From assembly GCA_023404715.1 (NCBI GenBank), contig JAEYAR010000196.1, positions 1 to 38,535 of the forward strand: DNA of 38,535 nt, given 5' to 3'. Below are positions 7,920 to 16,027 of the stretch, piece after piece. How positions within the stretch are numbered: position 1 is the first letter of the stretch; each line of letters starts with the position of its first letter. The position numbers and the translations under genes were made by a program. The notes beneath the pieces are model-generated. The model did not search any database. It was not told where the DNA came from and saw only the letters and a program-made list of their open reading frames with translations. This stretch comes from Bacillota bacterium (GTDB taxonomy: Bacteria > Bacillota > Clostridia > Christensenellales > Aristaeellaceae).

Positions 7920-9228
7920 TGATTACTTGATCCTATCCAACATCCTCGAAGCAGAGCTGATGCAGTGCACGGATGAGGGGCGGGACTGCGCGGCGTATGG
8001 CCGGTTGATCGAGGGGCTTCAAAAGCTTCCGGCGGGGGAAGCGCGGGAGGAGATCGCACAGGCTATCTATAACGGACTCATGCGCCTGCCCATGTCGCCC
8101 GCAATCGAAGGAGAACCCAGCGAGTGGGAGCAGATCCTCCTCAAGCTGCCTATGAAACCTCAAAAAGCGCACATCTTGCTTACGGATGCGCAGCGAATGG
8201 ACAAGGTGCTGGGCGCATGGCAGGGCAGATGCGCCGGATGCCTTCTCGGCAAGCCGTTTGAGGGCGCTATGGCCGCGGATATCAACGCCTACTATGGAAT
8301 CCCCCTGGGATCGTACGCCCCCCTTTCCTACTACCATGCGCGCGAGCCGGAGCCCATACCTTTCCTGCAAAACCAGGCGCACCTCTCCGCCGACAAGCTG
8401 AGGGGAATGCCCGTAGACGACGACATCAACTACACGGTGTTGGCGCTGATGCTGCTCGAAAAGAGCGGGCATGATTTTTCGCGTCTGGACTGGGCGGATC
8501 ATTTCGTGCGGAATCTGCCGCCGGAGGCGACCTTTACGGCGGAGCGGATCGCCTATCGCAACCTGATCGACCTGATCTTGCCACCCGCCACGGCGCTGCA
8601 TCGCAATCCTTACCGGGAGTGGATCGGCGCCCAGATTCGAGCGGATATATACGGCTATATAAACCCCGGCGACCCCCTGACAGCCGCGAACATGGCCTGG
8701 AAGGACGCCTCCATCACCCATGTGAAGAGCGGCGTCTACGGGGCCATGTGGGTGGCGGCCAGTGTGGCGCTCGCATTTATCATGCCGGCGCAGCAGGCGG
8801 TGCGGGAAGCGCTCTGCGTCATTCCGCCCGAAAGCCGTTTCTTTCGGGTCCTTGACGAAGCATTCCGGGATAGCGACGGCGGCATGACCTATGAAGCGGC
8901 GCTTGCCAAGATACATGCCCGCTGGCAGGAAGGGAACGCCCACCATTGGTGCCACGCCATTTCCAATGCGGTAATCGTCGCCAACGCAATCCGCTACGGA
9001 GAAAGCGACCTGGAAAAAACGCTTTCTATGGCCGTACTGCCCGGATTTGATACGGATTGCAACGGCGCCACGGCAGGATCCATCCTGGGTATGTCCCTGG
9101 GGGCGGAGGCGCTGGACGAAAAGTGGATAGCGCCGCTAAAGGATCATCTGGAGGTCAGCCTGGCTGGGGTGGAGGAGCTGAGTCTCACGCAGCTGGCGAA
9201 GAGGACCGTCGAGCAGATGCACGGCTGA
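7912..9228 (+). CDS. ADP-ribosylglycohydrolase (DraG)-family protein, second of a tandem pair
   Basis: A 438-residue paralogue of the preceding gene, overlapping it in ATGTATGA so the two are probably translationally coupled. It has the same order of parts: an N-terminal helical extension (LMQCTDEGRDCAAY), a linker EPSEWEQI, then GAWQGRCAGCLLGKPFEGA, MPVDDDINYTVLALML, NPYREWIGAQIRADIYGYINPGD and GFDTDCNGATAGSILGM. The metal-binding aspartates are all kept. One acidic motif reads DDDIN here where the first copy reads DDDTN, so the threonine found there in many DraG proteins is replaced. The copies have diverged well beyond a recent duplication, which suggests two related substrates or a heteromeric enzyme. 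The reaction is untested. Confidence 0.9.
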   Translation: MYDDYLILSNILEAELMQCTDEGRDCAAYGRLIEGLQKLPAGEAREEIAQAIYNGLMRLPMSPAIEGEPSEWEQILLKLPMKPQKAHILLTDAQRMDKVLGAWQGRCAGCLLGKPFEGAMAADINAYYGIPLGSYAPLSYYHAREPEPIPFLQNQAHLSADKLRGMPVDDDINYTVLALMLLEKSGHDFSRLDWADHFVRNLPPEATFTAERIAYRNLIDLILPPATALHRNPYREWIGAQIRADIYGYINPGDPLTAANMAWKDASITHVKSGVYGAMWVAASVALAFIMPAQQAVREALCVIPPESRFFRVLDEAFRDSDGGMTYEAALAKIHARWQEGNAHHWCHAISNAVIVANAIRYGESDLEKTLSMAVLPGFDTDCNGATAGSILGMSLGAEALDEKWIAPLKDHLEVSLAGVEELSLTQLAKRTVEQMHG

Positions 9229-9303
9229 GCCGGGTTTACGTAGCGGGGATAAGCAAGAATGCATTCACACGTTTGTTTGCATAATAATGCCGAGGTGATG
9301 ACG

Positions 9304-9453
9304 ATGGCCAAGCAAGGCATGAAGCGAATCGATCCGCGCGACCCGAAGCGGACGGAGGAAAATCATAAGCAGAACCTGCCCAAGAACGAAGTGGAGCCTG
9401 TGCCGGAGATTCAGGGCAAGGCGAAGCAGAGCGAAAGCAAGGTCAAAAACTGA
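9304..9453 (+). CDS. 49-residue highly charged hypothetical protein
   Basis: A small soluble protein, MAKQGMKRIDPRDPKR at its start and PVPEIQGKAKQSESKVKN at its end. It is rich in Lys, Glu, Pro, Asn and Gln, has no cysteine and no hydrophobic core, and so is probably disordered. I prefer the ATG at 9304 behind GAGGTG; an in-frame ATG at 9298 overlaps that site. The composition is unlike random translation of GC-rich DNA, and I have an impression of similar small proteins in Clostridia but cannot name a family. It lies 75 bases after the second DraG gene and directly before the hairpin ladder. No function is assigned. Confidence 0.6.
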   Translation: MAKQGMKRIDPRDPKRTEENHKQNLPKNEVEPVPEIQGKAKQSESKVKN

Positions 9454-9466
9454 ACAAAGGACGTAA

Positions 9467-9713
9467 AGAGGACGGCGCGTGCCGTCCTCTGGCCGTCGAC
9501 AAAGTCGACGGCCTCGTGCAAAATGAAGGATCATTTTGCACAAAGATCACGGGAAATGTTTTCCTCCGCAAATGCTACGCATTTGACTGCGGAAAACGCC
9601 CCGCCCGACCGGCAGAGCCGGTCGATACGATTCTAAATGAAGGGGAATCCTCCCCTTCATGCATCCCCAATTAGGGTTTTTCAACGGTCTGAGGACGGCG
9701 CGTGCCGTCCTCT
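9467..9713. repeat. Ladder of six perfect hairpins plus one imperfect, bounded by identical palindromes
   Basis: This non-coding stretch is almost entirely inverted repeats. HP1 9467-9490 has AGAGGACGGC arms. HP2 9491-9513 has GGCCGTCGAC arms around AAA. HP3 9516-9541 has GTGCAAAATGA arms around AGGA. HP4 9558-9597 is an imperfect repeat (GTTTTCC/GGAAAAC plus AAATGC/GCATTT). HP5 9606-9624 has CGACCGGC arms around AGA. HP6 9637-9660 has ATGAAGGGGA arms around ATCC. HP7 9691-9712 repeats HP1. The 23 bases at 9468-9490 and 9691-9713 are identical. Only the last copy is followed by a short T run, so the array may have grown inside an ancestral terminator. Its function is unknown; REP-like repeat, RNA structure and protein-binding array are all possible. 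Confidence 0.85.
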
Positions 9714-9715
9714 TT
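9691..9715 (+). terminator. Terminator-like hairpin closing the ladder
   Basis: GAGGACGGC / GCCGTCCTC pair perfectly around GCGT and are followed by TTT. It lies upstream of the GGDEF-EAL promoter and would end transcripts coming from the DraG and small-protein genes. The flanking context (CGGTCTGAGG...) resembles the terminator downstream of the GGDEF-EAL gene at 12621. Confidence 0.55.
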
Positions 9716-9772
9716 GCTGTCTGCTAAAGAGGAGGGTGCGGCATAAATTAGCCCATGTTTCCATCCACTCCG

Positions 9773-9801
9773 TTGAGTTTTTCACAAAACCGCTGTATAA
9801 T
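9773..9801 (+). promoter_or_regulatory. Sigma-A-type promoter of the GGDEF-EAL gene
   Basis: TTGAGT at 9773-9778 and a perfect TATAAT at 9796-9801 are separated by 17 bases. The start codon at 9835 follows about 27 bases after the expected transcription start, with GGAGGA at 9825-9830. The position inside the upstream open frame shows that translation does not begin further upstream. Confidence 0.85.
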
Positions 9802-9834
9802 AGAAAAAGCGAGGGAAATAAGGCGGAGGACGCA

Positions 9835-12564
9835 ATGCAAAAACGAATCATTTCAGTACTTTTAGCCGGAGCGTTGCTGGTGACCGGCCTGCTATCCATT
9901 CTGACCATTCATGGTTTGCAGGGCAACGCCAGAGTGATTAACTACACCGGCGTGGCACGCGGCGCGACACAACGGCTGATCAAGCAGGAGATGAACGGAC
10001 AGGCCAACGACGAACTGATCGCAAAGCTGGACGGGATTCTTCAGGAGCTGAGCACCGGCATAGGGGAAAATAATCTGATCCGGCTAGGGGACGACGCCTT
10101 TCATGAGATCATAGGCCAAATGCAGGCGCAATGGCGAGCCATTAAAACGCAAATCGCGGGGGTTCGCCAGGGCAAAGACGCAGAGGACCTGTACCGGCTG
10201 AGCGAGGAATATTTTGAGCTCGCCGACCAAGCTGTGCTCGCGGCAGAGGTCTTCACGGAGCGGCAGGTACAAAAAGCGATGCAGGGCCTTTTTATATTGA
10301 GCGCAGTGTTTTTGCTGTTGGCCGGGCTGCTCGCATGGTACGAATCCATTCAAAGGAGACGCCAACGGGCTTTGGCCAAGGCGGAAGACGAGAACAGAAT
10401 CAGAAGCAAACACTTGGAACGCATGTCGGAGGATTTGCGCGCCCCCTTGAACGAGATATCGGAGCTCATGTACGTAGCGGACATAGCGAACTATGAACTG
10501 CTCTTTCTCAATGAGGCGGGCCGCAAGACGTTCGGCGTAAAGGAAATATCCGGGCAGAAATGTTATCGGGTCTTACAGGGAAGAGACGCGCCCTGCGAGT
10601 TTTGCACCAATCCGCATCTCGTGCCGGGGGAAAACATTACGTGGGAGACCACCAATCCGATCACCCGAAGGCACTATTTGCTCAAGGATCGGTTGATCCA
10701 GTGGGAGGATCGGAACGCACGGCTGGAAATCGCCTTTGATATTACCGAGGCGGAGGCCGAAAAGCAGGCCCTCAAAAACGCGCTGGAAGCCGAGCAAATG
10801 GTCATGGAGTGCGTGCGCACCCTGTACCGAGAGCATGACACAGACCGCTCCGTCCCCGCCATGCTGGAACGGCTGGGGCGCTTTCTTTCGGCGGACCGTG
10901 CTTACCTCGGCATCGTCCGCGATGGACTGATATCGAACGACTTTGAGTGGTGCAAAGAAGGCATTTCCTCGCAAAAGGACAGCCTGCAGGACCTGCCGCT
11001 TTCCGCAATCGAGAGCTGGCTGCCCGTGTTTGAGCGCCAGGAATGCGTGATCATCGAAGACCTGGAGGCGATACGGGAGAGCAAACCCGAGGAGTACGCG
11101 CTGCTGCACGATCAGGATATCCATAGCCTGGTGGCCGCCCCCTTGGAGCAGGACGGTAAGCTACGCAGGATTTTGGGGGTGGACAACCCGCCGCCTGAAC
11201 GCATACGCAGCATCGCATCCCTGCTGCAGACGCTATGCTATTTTCTGATGTTGGCCTACAGGCGGGAGGAGAGCGACCGCGAGCTCGAACAGCTCAGCTA
11301 CTTTGACACGCTGACTTCGCTGTATAACCGCAACCGTTATATGGAGGACGTAAAGGGGTTATCCGGATATACCGGCCCCGTGGGCATCGTCTACCTGGAC
11401 GTGAACGGCCTCAAGGACATCAACGACCAGCTAGGGCATGCGAGCGGAGACAGGGCGCTGGTAGAATGTACGCGGTGCATGCGCGAGGTCTTTGAAGGCG
11501 CGAATCATTACCGGATTGGCGGAGACGAGTTCGTCATCATCTGCTGCGGCATGCAAAAAGCGCCCTTTGAAGAAAGCGTGCGCGTCCTTCGGCAACGATT
11601 TGGCGAGCGCGCACAATATCACGTGGCGATCGGCGCCGAGTGGGCGTCTGAGTTCGTCGATGCGCAGCAGCTGATCGCGAAAGCCGATGCGGACATGTAC
11701 GAGGACAAGAAGGGCTTTTACCGCCGGAGCCCCGTTACGGAGCGCTACCGGCACCATAACGACGAGGTGCTGCGCCTCAGCGACCCGCAGGTGCTGCAAG
11801 ATGAGATACGGGCGAACCGTTTCGTCGTCTATTTCCAGCCCAAGGTATCCTCGGCAGACCGTTCTACCGTGGGCGCCGAGGCGCTGGTTCGGTATTGCGC
11901 CCGTTCCGGTTCGCTGGTGCTCCCCGGCCATTTCTTGCCGATGCTGGAAGGAAACCGTACAATCAGCCAGATCGACTTCTACGTGTTCGAGTGCGTCTGC
12001 TCTCAATTGAGGACGTGGGCGGCGCAAGGAAAACAGGCGCTGCCGGTATCGGTGAATTTCTCGCGTTCCACGCTAAAGCAGCCGGACTTTGTAGAGCGGC
12101 TGTGCGCGATCTGCCGTAAGCATACGGTAGACAAACGCTATCTAGAGGTTGAGCTCACCGAGGCAGCAAAGGAAGACGAGACCGATGAGCTGCGAGCGCT
12201 CATCGAAAAGCTACGGCAAGCGGGCTTTTTCGTATCGGTCGACGATTTCGGCACGAAATATGCTAACCTGGCGTTGCTATCGGCAATCGAATTTGACCTG
12301 CTGAAGTTGGACAAATCCCTGGTAGACGATATTGCCCTGAACGCAAGGACGCGTACGGTGGTAGAATCGATCGTGGAAATCTGCGAGAAGATGAAAATCA
12401 AGGTGGTGGCCGAGGGCGTTGAAACCGAAGCACAGCTCGAGGCGTTGCGCGCATGCGGCGTGGAGCTGGTTCAGGGCTTTCTATTCACCGAGCCCATCCC
12501 GATCGACGCCTACGCGGCGCGGTACCTATCCGGGGCCCGTGGCGATGACGTTGCGCCCAGGTAG
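9835..12564 (+). CDS. Membrane sensor with PAS, GAF-like, GGDEF and EAL domains
   Basis: A 909-residue c-di-GMP signalling protein. A membrane segment (residues about 5-25) and a second one (about 145-165, GLFILSAVFLLLAGLLAWY) enclose a helical sensor domain outside the membrane. Next come a PAS-like domain (about 215-310) with cysteines C243, C254 and C257, and a GAF-like region (about 330-470). GGDEF at G562-F566 has the active-site motif intact. The EAL domain starts at E682 and keeps VNFS, ELTE, DDFGT (D803-D804), KLDKS, EGVE and QGF, so all the metal and catalytic residues I know are present. Both synthesis and hydrolysis of c-di-GMP are possible. It is transcribed alone from its own promoter and closed by a terminator at 12621. 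Confidence 0.93.
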   Translation: MQKRIISVLLAGALLVTGLLSILTIHGLQGNARVINYTGVARGATQRLIKQEMNGQANDELIAKLDGILQELSTGIGENNLIRLGDDAFHEIIGQMQAQWRAIKTQIAGVRQGKDAEDLYRLSEEYFELADQAVLAAEVFTERQVQKAMQGLFILSAVFLLLAGLLAWYESIQRRRQRALAKAEDENRIRSKHLERMSEDLRAPLNEISELMYVADIANYELLFLNEAGRKTFGVKEISGQKCYRVLQGRDAPCEFCTNPHLVPGENITWETTNPITRRHYLLKDRLIQWEDRNARLEIAFDITEAEAEKQALKNALEAEQMVMECVRTLYREHDTDRSVPAMLERLGRFLSADRAYLGIVRDGLISNDFEWCKEGISSQKDSLQDLPLSAIESWLPVFERQECVIIEDLEAIRESKPEEYALLHDQDIHSLVAAPLEQDGKLRRILGVDNPPPERIRSIASLLQTLCYFLMLAYRREESDRELEQLSYFDTLTSLYNRNRYMEDVKGLSGYTGPVGIVYLDVNGLKDINDQLGHASGDRALVECTRCMREVFEGANHYRIGGDEFVIICCGMQKAPFEESVRVLRQRFGERAQYHVAIGAEWASEFVDAQQLIAKADADMYEDKKGFYRRSPVTERYRHHNDEVLRLSDPQVLQDEIRANRFVVYFQPKVSSADRSTVGAEALVRYCARSGSLVLPGHFLPMLEGNRTISQIDFYVFECVCSQLRTWAAQGKQALPVSVNFSRSTLKQPDFVERLCAICRKHTVDKRYLEVELTEAAKEDETDELRALIEKLRQAGFFVSVDDFGTKYANLALLSAIEFDLLKLDKSLVDDIALNARTRTVVESIVEICEKMKIKVVAEGVETEAQLEALRACGVELVQGFLFTEPIPIDAYAARYLSGARGDDVAPR

Positions 12565-12620
12565 ATTGTATCGGCTTTCGAGCGGTCTTAGGGCATATTC
12601 AATACATTCCGGCGATCTGA

Positions 12621-12645
12621 GGCGGCACAGCGCGTGCCGCCTTTT
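12621..12645 (+). terminator. Intrinsic terminator of the GGDEF-EAL gene
   Basis: GGCGGCAC (12621-12628) pairs with GTGCCGCC (12634-12641) around AGCGC and is followed by TTTT. It sits between this gene and the converging AraC gene. There is no T run for the opposite strand. Confidence 0.8.
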
Positions 12646-12690
12646 CAAATTCTAGGGCGCAGCGCGACATGCGGGGTAGGGGAAACGCCG

Positions 12691-13587
12691 TCAGGGGACG
12701 TCGGGCGGGCTGCGGCGCAGCGCCTTGGGGCTCAGGCCGAATTGCCGCTTGAACAGGCGGTCGAAATAGCTCACGCTGTCAAAGCCCACAGCCTCAGCGA
12801 TATCAGAGACGGTATTTTCTGTGGACAGGAGCAGCTTATGGGCGGCGCGCAGGCGGAAGAGGTTTAAATACGCGATGGGCGAGGTGCGCATGGACGCCTT
12901 AAAGCAGCGCAGCGCTTCGCTCTTGCCGATATTTGCCGCTCTGGCGATTTCATCGAGCGTGAGCCTGCGGGGGTAATGGCGCTCGATGTAGGCGAGCATG
13001 CCGCGCAGGCGCGACTGCGTGCGCATGGAGCTGCCTACCTTTTCGATCGATACCAGCTCTTGCATGTGGGCATAGAGGAGAAGCCACAGGCGGCAGGAGA
13101 GGTCATGGACCTCCAGCTCCCGCGTCGGGGAATCGCCGGCGGATACGGCGCAAATCTCGGCCATCAGGTCGAGGAGCGCGCGCTGCCAGGGAATTTCCCT
13201 TCGCAAAAGAACGTGCGAAAAGGACGAACCGAGCAGGGGGACGACAAACTTATCGTGCAGCAGGGAATGAATGGGCGCGATAAACTCGGGGGCGAAGAGG
13301 ATATTGGCCAGCAGAAGCCTTCCGCTCGTCTCAAAGCAATGTACCACGCCGGAGTTGATAAACGCGCCGTCGCCGATGCGCAGCGCCGTCCGCGACTCAC
13401 CGACGAGGCAATCGACCTCGCCGCGCTGCACCAGGACGATCTCGATCTCGCGATGCCAATGCCAGTCGATCAGGCCGTTGATCGACGCGCTGATGTCGTC
13501 CAGGTAATAGGAAAAGGGGTAGCCAAGCGAACCATGCTGCTTCAGCTCGCGCAGCGTATCGTCCGTGACGATCTCGGCAGATTGCAT
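12691..13587 (-). CDS. AraC-family regulator divergent from an MFS transporter
   Basis: A 298-residue regulator. The N-terminal 170 residues form a cupin-type sensor (GLIDWHWHREIEIVLVQRGEVDCLVGES, then GDGAFINSGVVHCFET). The C-terminal 100 residues form the double helix-turn-helix with LTLDEIARAANIGKSEALRC and VSDIAEAVGFDSVSYFDRLF, ending FGLSPKALR. The start at 13587 follows AAGGAGG with 8 bases of spacing; longer in-frame starts run through the promoter region and are rejected. The gene is transcribed away from the MFS gene across a 115-base gap, the classical arrangement for a local regulator controlling a transporter. The effector is unknown. Confidence 0.92.
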   Translation of the reverse strand: MQSAEIVTDDTLRELKQHGSLGYPFSYYLDDISASINGLIDWHWHREIEIVLVQRGEVDCLVGESRTALRIGDGAFINSGVVHCFETSGRLLLANILFAPEFIAPIHSLLHDKFVVPLLGSSFSHVLLRREIPWQRALLDLMAEICAVSAGDSPTRELEVHDLSCRLWLLLYAHMQELVSIEKVGSSMRTQSRLRGMLAYIERHYPRRLTLDEIARAANIGKSEALRCFKASMRTSPIAYLNLFRLRAAHKLLLSTENTVSDIAEAVGFDSVSYFDRLFKRQFGLSPKALRRSPPDVP

Positions 13588-13702
13588 CGGCGCAGCCTCC
13601 TTCGATGGGTTTGGCGTTATCGTATCATAAATATGGGACATCGTGCAAGAGAAAACCATGCTTTTGCGTTATAATGCAACTGCGCGCAAAAGGAGATGGA
13701 TT
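13588..13702. promoter_or_regulatory. Divergent promoter region, AraC / MFS
   Basis: On the plus strand TATAAT lies at 13670-13675, but no good -35 is found at the normal distance, which fits a promoter needing an activator. On the minus strand TTGCAC (13648-13643) is 18 bases from TACGAT (13624-13619), giving a short leader to the AraC start. An AraC-controlled transporter promoter is the natural reading; the binding sites themselves are not obvious. Confidence 0.5.
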
Positions 13703-14989
13703 ATGTTTACCATGCTACTCATCGTCATCTATTTGGCGTTCATCAGCCTCGGCCTGCCCGATTCGCTGTTGGGCGCCGCGTGGCCATCCATGCACGGAGC
13801 GCTTGGGGCGGCGATATCCCAAGCGGGCATCATATCGACAGTCATCGCCGCGGGCACGATCGTATCCAGCCTATGCAGCGAGAAGCTGATCCGCAGGCTA
13901 GGGACGGGCCTGGTGACGCTGCTGAGCGTCGCGATGACCGCCGTCGCCCTATTCGGCTTTTCGACCGCGGGCAGCGTAGCGGCGCTCTGCCTATGGGCGA
14001 TTCCCTACGGGCTGGGGGCTGGAAGCGTCGACGCAGCGCTCAATAACTTTGTCGCGCTGCATTACGGGCCGCGACACATGAACTGGCTGCACTGCTTTTG
14101 GGGAATCGGCGCGACGGCAGGCCCCTACATCATGGGCATGTGCATGGCAAAAGGACGCGGATGGAGCGCGGGATATCAAACGGTGGGGCTGATACAGACG
14201 GCGCTGGCGGTATGCCTGCTCGCCAGTCTGCCGCTATGGCAAAGACATAGGCGGGCGGACGGCGAGCGGCCGGAGGGCGCGCGTGCGTCGACGCTGCGCG
14301 GCGTGCTACGGCTTTCGGGCGCGCGGCCCATGCTGGCGGCATTTTTCTGCTACTGCGCCCTGGAGGCGACGGCAGGCCTGTGGGCGGGCAGCTATATGAC
14401 GGCCTATCGCGCTGTGCCGGCCGAGCGGGCCGCGAAGTATGTTTCCCTCTTCTATTTGGGGATCACGCTGGGCAGATTCCTTGGAGGCCTCGTCGCGGGT
14501 AAACTGGGCGACCGCATGTTGGTACGCGCGGGCCTGGCCGCGGCCTGCATCGGGATCGCGCTGATGCTGACGCCGATAGGGGAAGGCCTGTTGCCTGCCG
14601 GCCTTGCGATTCTGGGCCTGGGGTGCGCGCCGATCTATCCGAGCCTTCTGCACGAGACGCCGGAGAACTTCGGCCAGGATGCGTCGCAGGCGGTCATGGG
14701 CATGCAGATGGCGAGCGCATACACGGGAACGACGCTGATGCCGCTGCTCTTTGGGGCCGTCACGGCGCGCGTGGGCACCGGCGTTTACCCGGTCTTTCTG
14801 CTGCTGCTCGCCGCGGCGCTGGCAGCGATGACGGAGCGGGCGAACCGGCGCCTACATGGGGATGGGGCGCTCATAGGCGGACCGGACGAGGAAAGGTCGG
14901 CCGCGCTGCCGCCGGACGACGAGTGGGAAGGCGCGACAAGGCGCGGCGCGAAGCCGCAAAAGCCCCCGCTTTCACATAAACAGATGTGA
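13703..14989 (+). CDS. MFS transporter, 12 membrane segments
   Basis: A 428-residue major facilitator superfamily permease. About twelve hydrophobic segments are visible, in two six-segment halves separated by a basic loop (WQRHRRADGERPEGARA, around residues 195-215). The first segment reads MFTMLLIVIYLAFISLGLPD, with the SLGLPDSLLGAAWP pattern common in sugar-type members. The C-terminal 40 residues are a charged cytoplasmic tail (GGPDEERSAALPPDDEWEG). The start at 13703 has AAGGAG at 8 bases; upstream in-frame ATGs overlap the -10 box. It is probably regulated by the divergent AraC protein. The substrate cannot be stated. Confidence 0.9.
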   Translation: MFTMLLIVIYLAFISLGLPDSLLGAAWPSMHGALGAAISQAGIISTVIAAGTIVSSLCSEKLIRRLGTGLVTLLSVAMTAVALFGFSTAGSVAALCLWAIPYGLGAGSVDAALNNFVALHYGPRHMNWLHCFWGIGATAGPYIMGMCMAKGRGWSAGYQTVGLIQTALAVCLLASLPLWQRHRRADGERPEGARASTLRGVLRLSGARPMLAAFFCYCALEATAGLWAGSYMTAYRAVPAERAAKYVSLFYLGITLGRFLGGLVAGKLGDRMLVRAGLAAACIGIALMLTPIGEGLLPAGLAILGLGCAPIYPSLLHETPENFGQDASQAVMGMQMASAYTGTTLMPLLFGAVTARVGTGVYPVFLLLLAAALAAMTERANRRLHGDGALIGGPDEERSAALPPDDEWEGATRRGAKPQKPPLSHKQM

Positions 14990-14993
14990 AAGA

Positions 14994-15022
14994 CAGACAC
15001 GGCCGACGATTCATGCTATAAT
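14994..15022 (+). promoter_or_regulatory. Promoter of the YoaP-like gene
   Basis: CAGACA at 14994-14999 (4 of 6 consensus bases) and TATAAT at 15017-15022 are separated by 17 bases. Just upstream, TTTCACAT / ATGTGAAA (14970-14977 / 14984-14991) forms an 8-bp inverted repeat over the MFS stop codon. It lacks a T run and could be an operator or a weak terminator. Confidence 0.6.
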
Positions 15023-15126
15023 GATAGCCAGCCGCCCGCCGTCGGAGAGGCAGAACATGCTCGAGATCTTGCGGCAGATTGCGGTACGCCAACTCGTCAA
15101 GACGAGTGGACAGGAGAGAAGACGGC

Positions 15127-15897
15127 ATGCATTATATTAAACTGACGCCGGAAAATTTGGATGCGGAGCACATCTGCTGCGCGATATCGAATAACAAGGA
15201 TCCGCAGGTGGCTTGTAAGAAGGCGTGGCTGCGGGCGCGGATGGAGGAGGGTCTTATATTCCTCAAGGCGGAGGCGCGGGGCAAATGCTTTATCGAGTAC
15301 ATGCCCGCCGAGTCGGCATGGGTTCCCATCGAGGCACGGGGATATATGCATATCAACTGCCATTGGGTATCGGGCAGCCTCAAGGGGCACGGGTACGCCG
15401 ACGATTTGCTGGAGGCCTGTATCGCGGACAGCCGCGCAAAGGGGCGCAGCGGCATTACGGCGATATCATCGTCCAAGAAGAGGCCGTATCTTTCAGACCC
15501 CAAATACCTATCCTATAAAGGCTTTCAGATTGCCGATACCGCCCAGCCGTTCTTCACACTGTATTACCTGCCGTTTGAGAACGGCGCGCCGGTTCCGCAG
15601 TTCAAGGCCTGCAGCCGCATACCGCGCTGCGAGGGGCAGGGCTTTGCGCTGTACTACACGGAAGGCTGCCCTTTCACGGCCAAGTACGTGCCGCTCATCG
15701 AGCAGGCGGCGCAGGCGGCGGGCTACCCCTTTACGCGGGTGCTGATCGACAGCCGGGAAAAGGCGCAAAGCGCGCCGGCGGCCTGGACGAACTACGCGCT
15801 CTTTTACGACGGGCAATTTGTCACGAACGAGATCCTTTCCGAGAAGAAGTTTATGGCGCTTGCAGAGGAATTACAGGGAAATCGGGGCGCTTTGTAA
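15127..15897 (+). CDS. GNAT acetyltransferase with C-terminal YoaP-like domain
   Basis: A 256-residue soluble protein, close to the length of B. subtilis YoaP. Residues about 1-150 form a GNAT N-acetyltransferase fold, with the acetyl-CoA loop near SGSLKGHGYADDLLEACI. The last 80 residues form the YoaP-like domain, a thioredoxin-like unit with one cysteine in YYTEGCPFTAKYVPLIEQ, reminiscent of monothiol glutaredoxins. The start at 15127 follows AGGAGA at 9 bases. It is a single-gene transcript between its own promoter and a strong terminator. The acceptor of the acetyl group is not known for this family, so only the domain call is firm. Confidence 0.85.
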   Translation: MHYIKLTPENLDAEHICCAISNNKDPQVACKKAWLRARMEEGLIFLKAEARGKCFIEYMPAESAWVPIEARGYMHINCHWVSGSLKGHGYADDLLEACIADSRAKGRSGITAISSSKKRPYLSDPKYLSYKGFQIADTAQPFFTLYYLPFENGAPVPQFKACSRIPRCEGQGFALYYTEGCPFTAKYVPLIEQAAQAAGYPFTRVLIDSREKAQSAPAAWTNYALFYDGQFVTNEILSEKKFMALAEELQGNRGAL

Positions 15898-15928
15898 GCG
15901 GCCCGACCTCTCCAGATAGAATTGAATC

Positions 15929-15975
15929 AACGGGGCGATTTCGACGCAAAGGCGGTCGGAAGCGCCCCGTTTTTT
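15929..15975 (+). terminator. Intrinsic terminator after the YoaP-like gene
   Basis: AACGGGGCG (15929-15937) pairs with CGCCCCGTT (15963-15971) around a 25-base loop and runs into six T residues (15970-15975). The loop is long, but the stem and T run are strong. Confidence 0.85.
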
Positions 15976-16027
15976 CTTTACAAAGGATGAATTTGCCGCT
16001 TCGATCGTCTATATTATGGGAGTTGGC

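Noticed and set aside
7933..8955. 340-residue minus-strand open frame
   Set aside because: Antisense shadow of the second DraG-family gene; low-complexity, Arg/His-rich translation.
9467..9713. CRISPR array or integron-like site
   Set aside because: The palindromes differ from one another and there are no regular spacers, Cas genes or integrase; only the outer two units are identical.
9637..9834. 66-residue N-terminal extension of the GGDEF-EAL protein
   Set aside because: It runs through a hairpin, a terminator and the TTGAGT/TATAAT promoter; the ATG at 9835 has GGAGGA.
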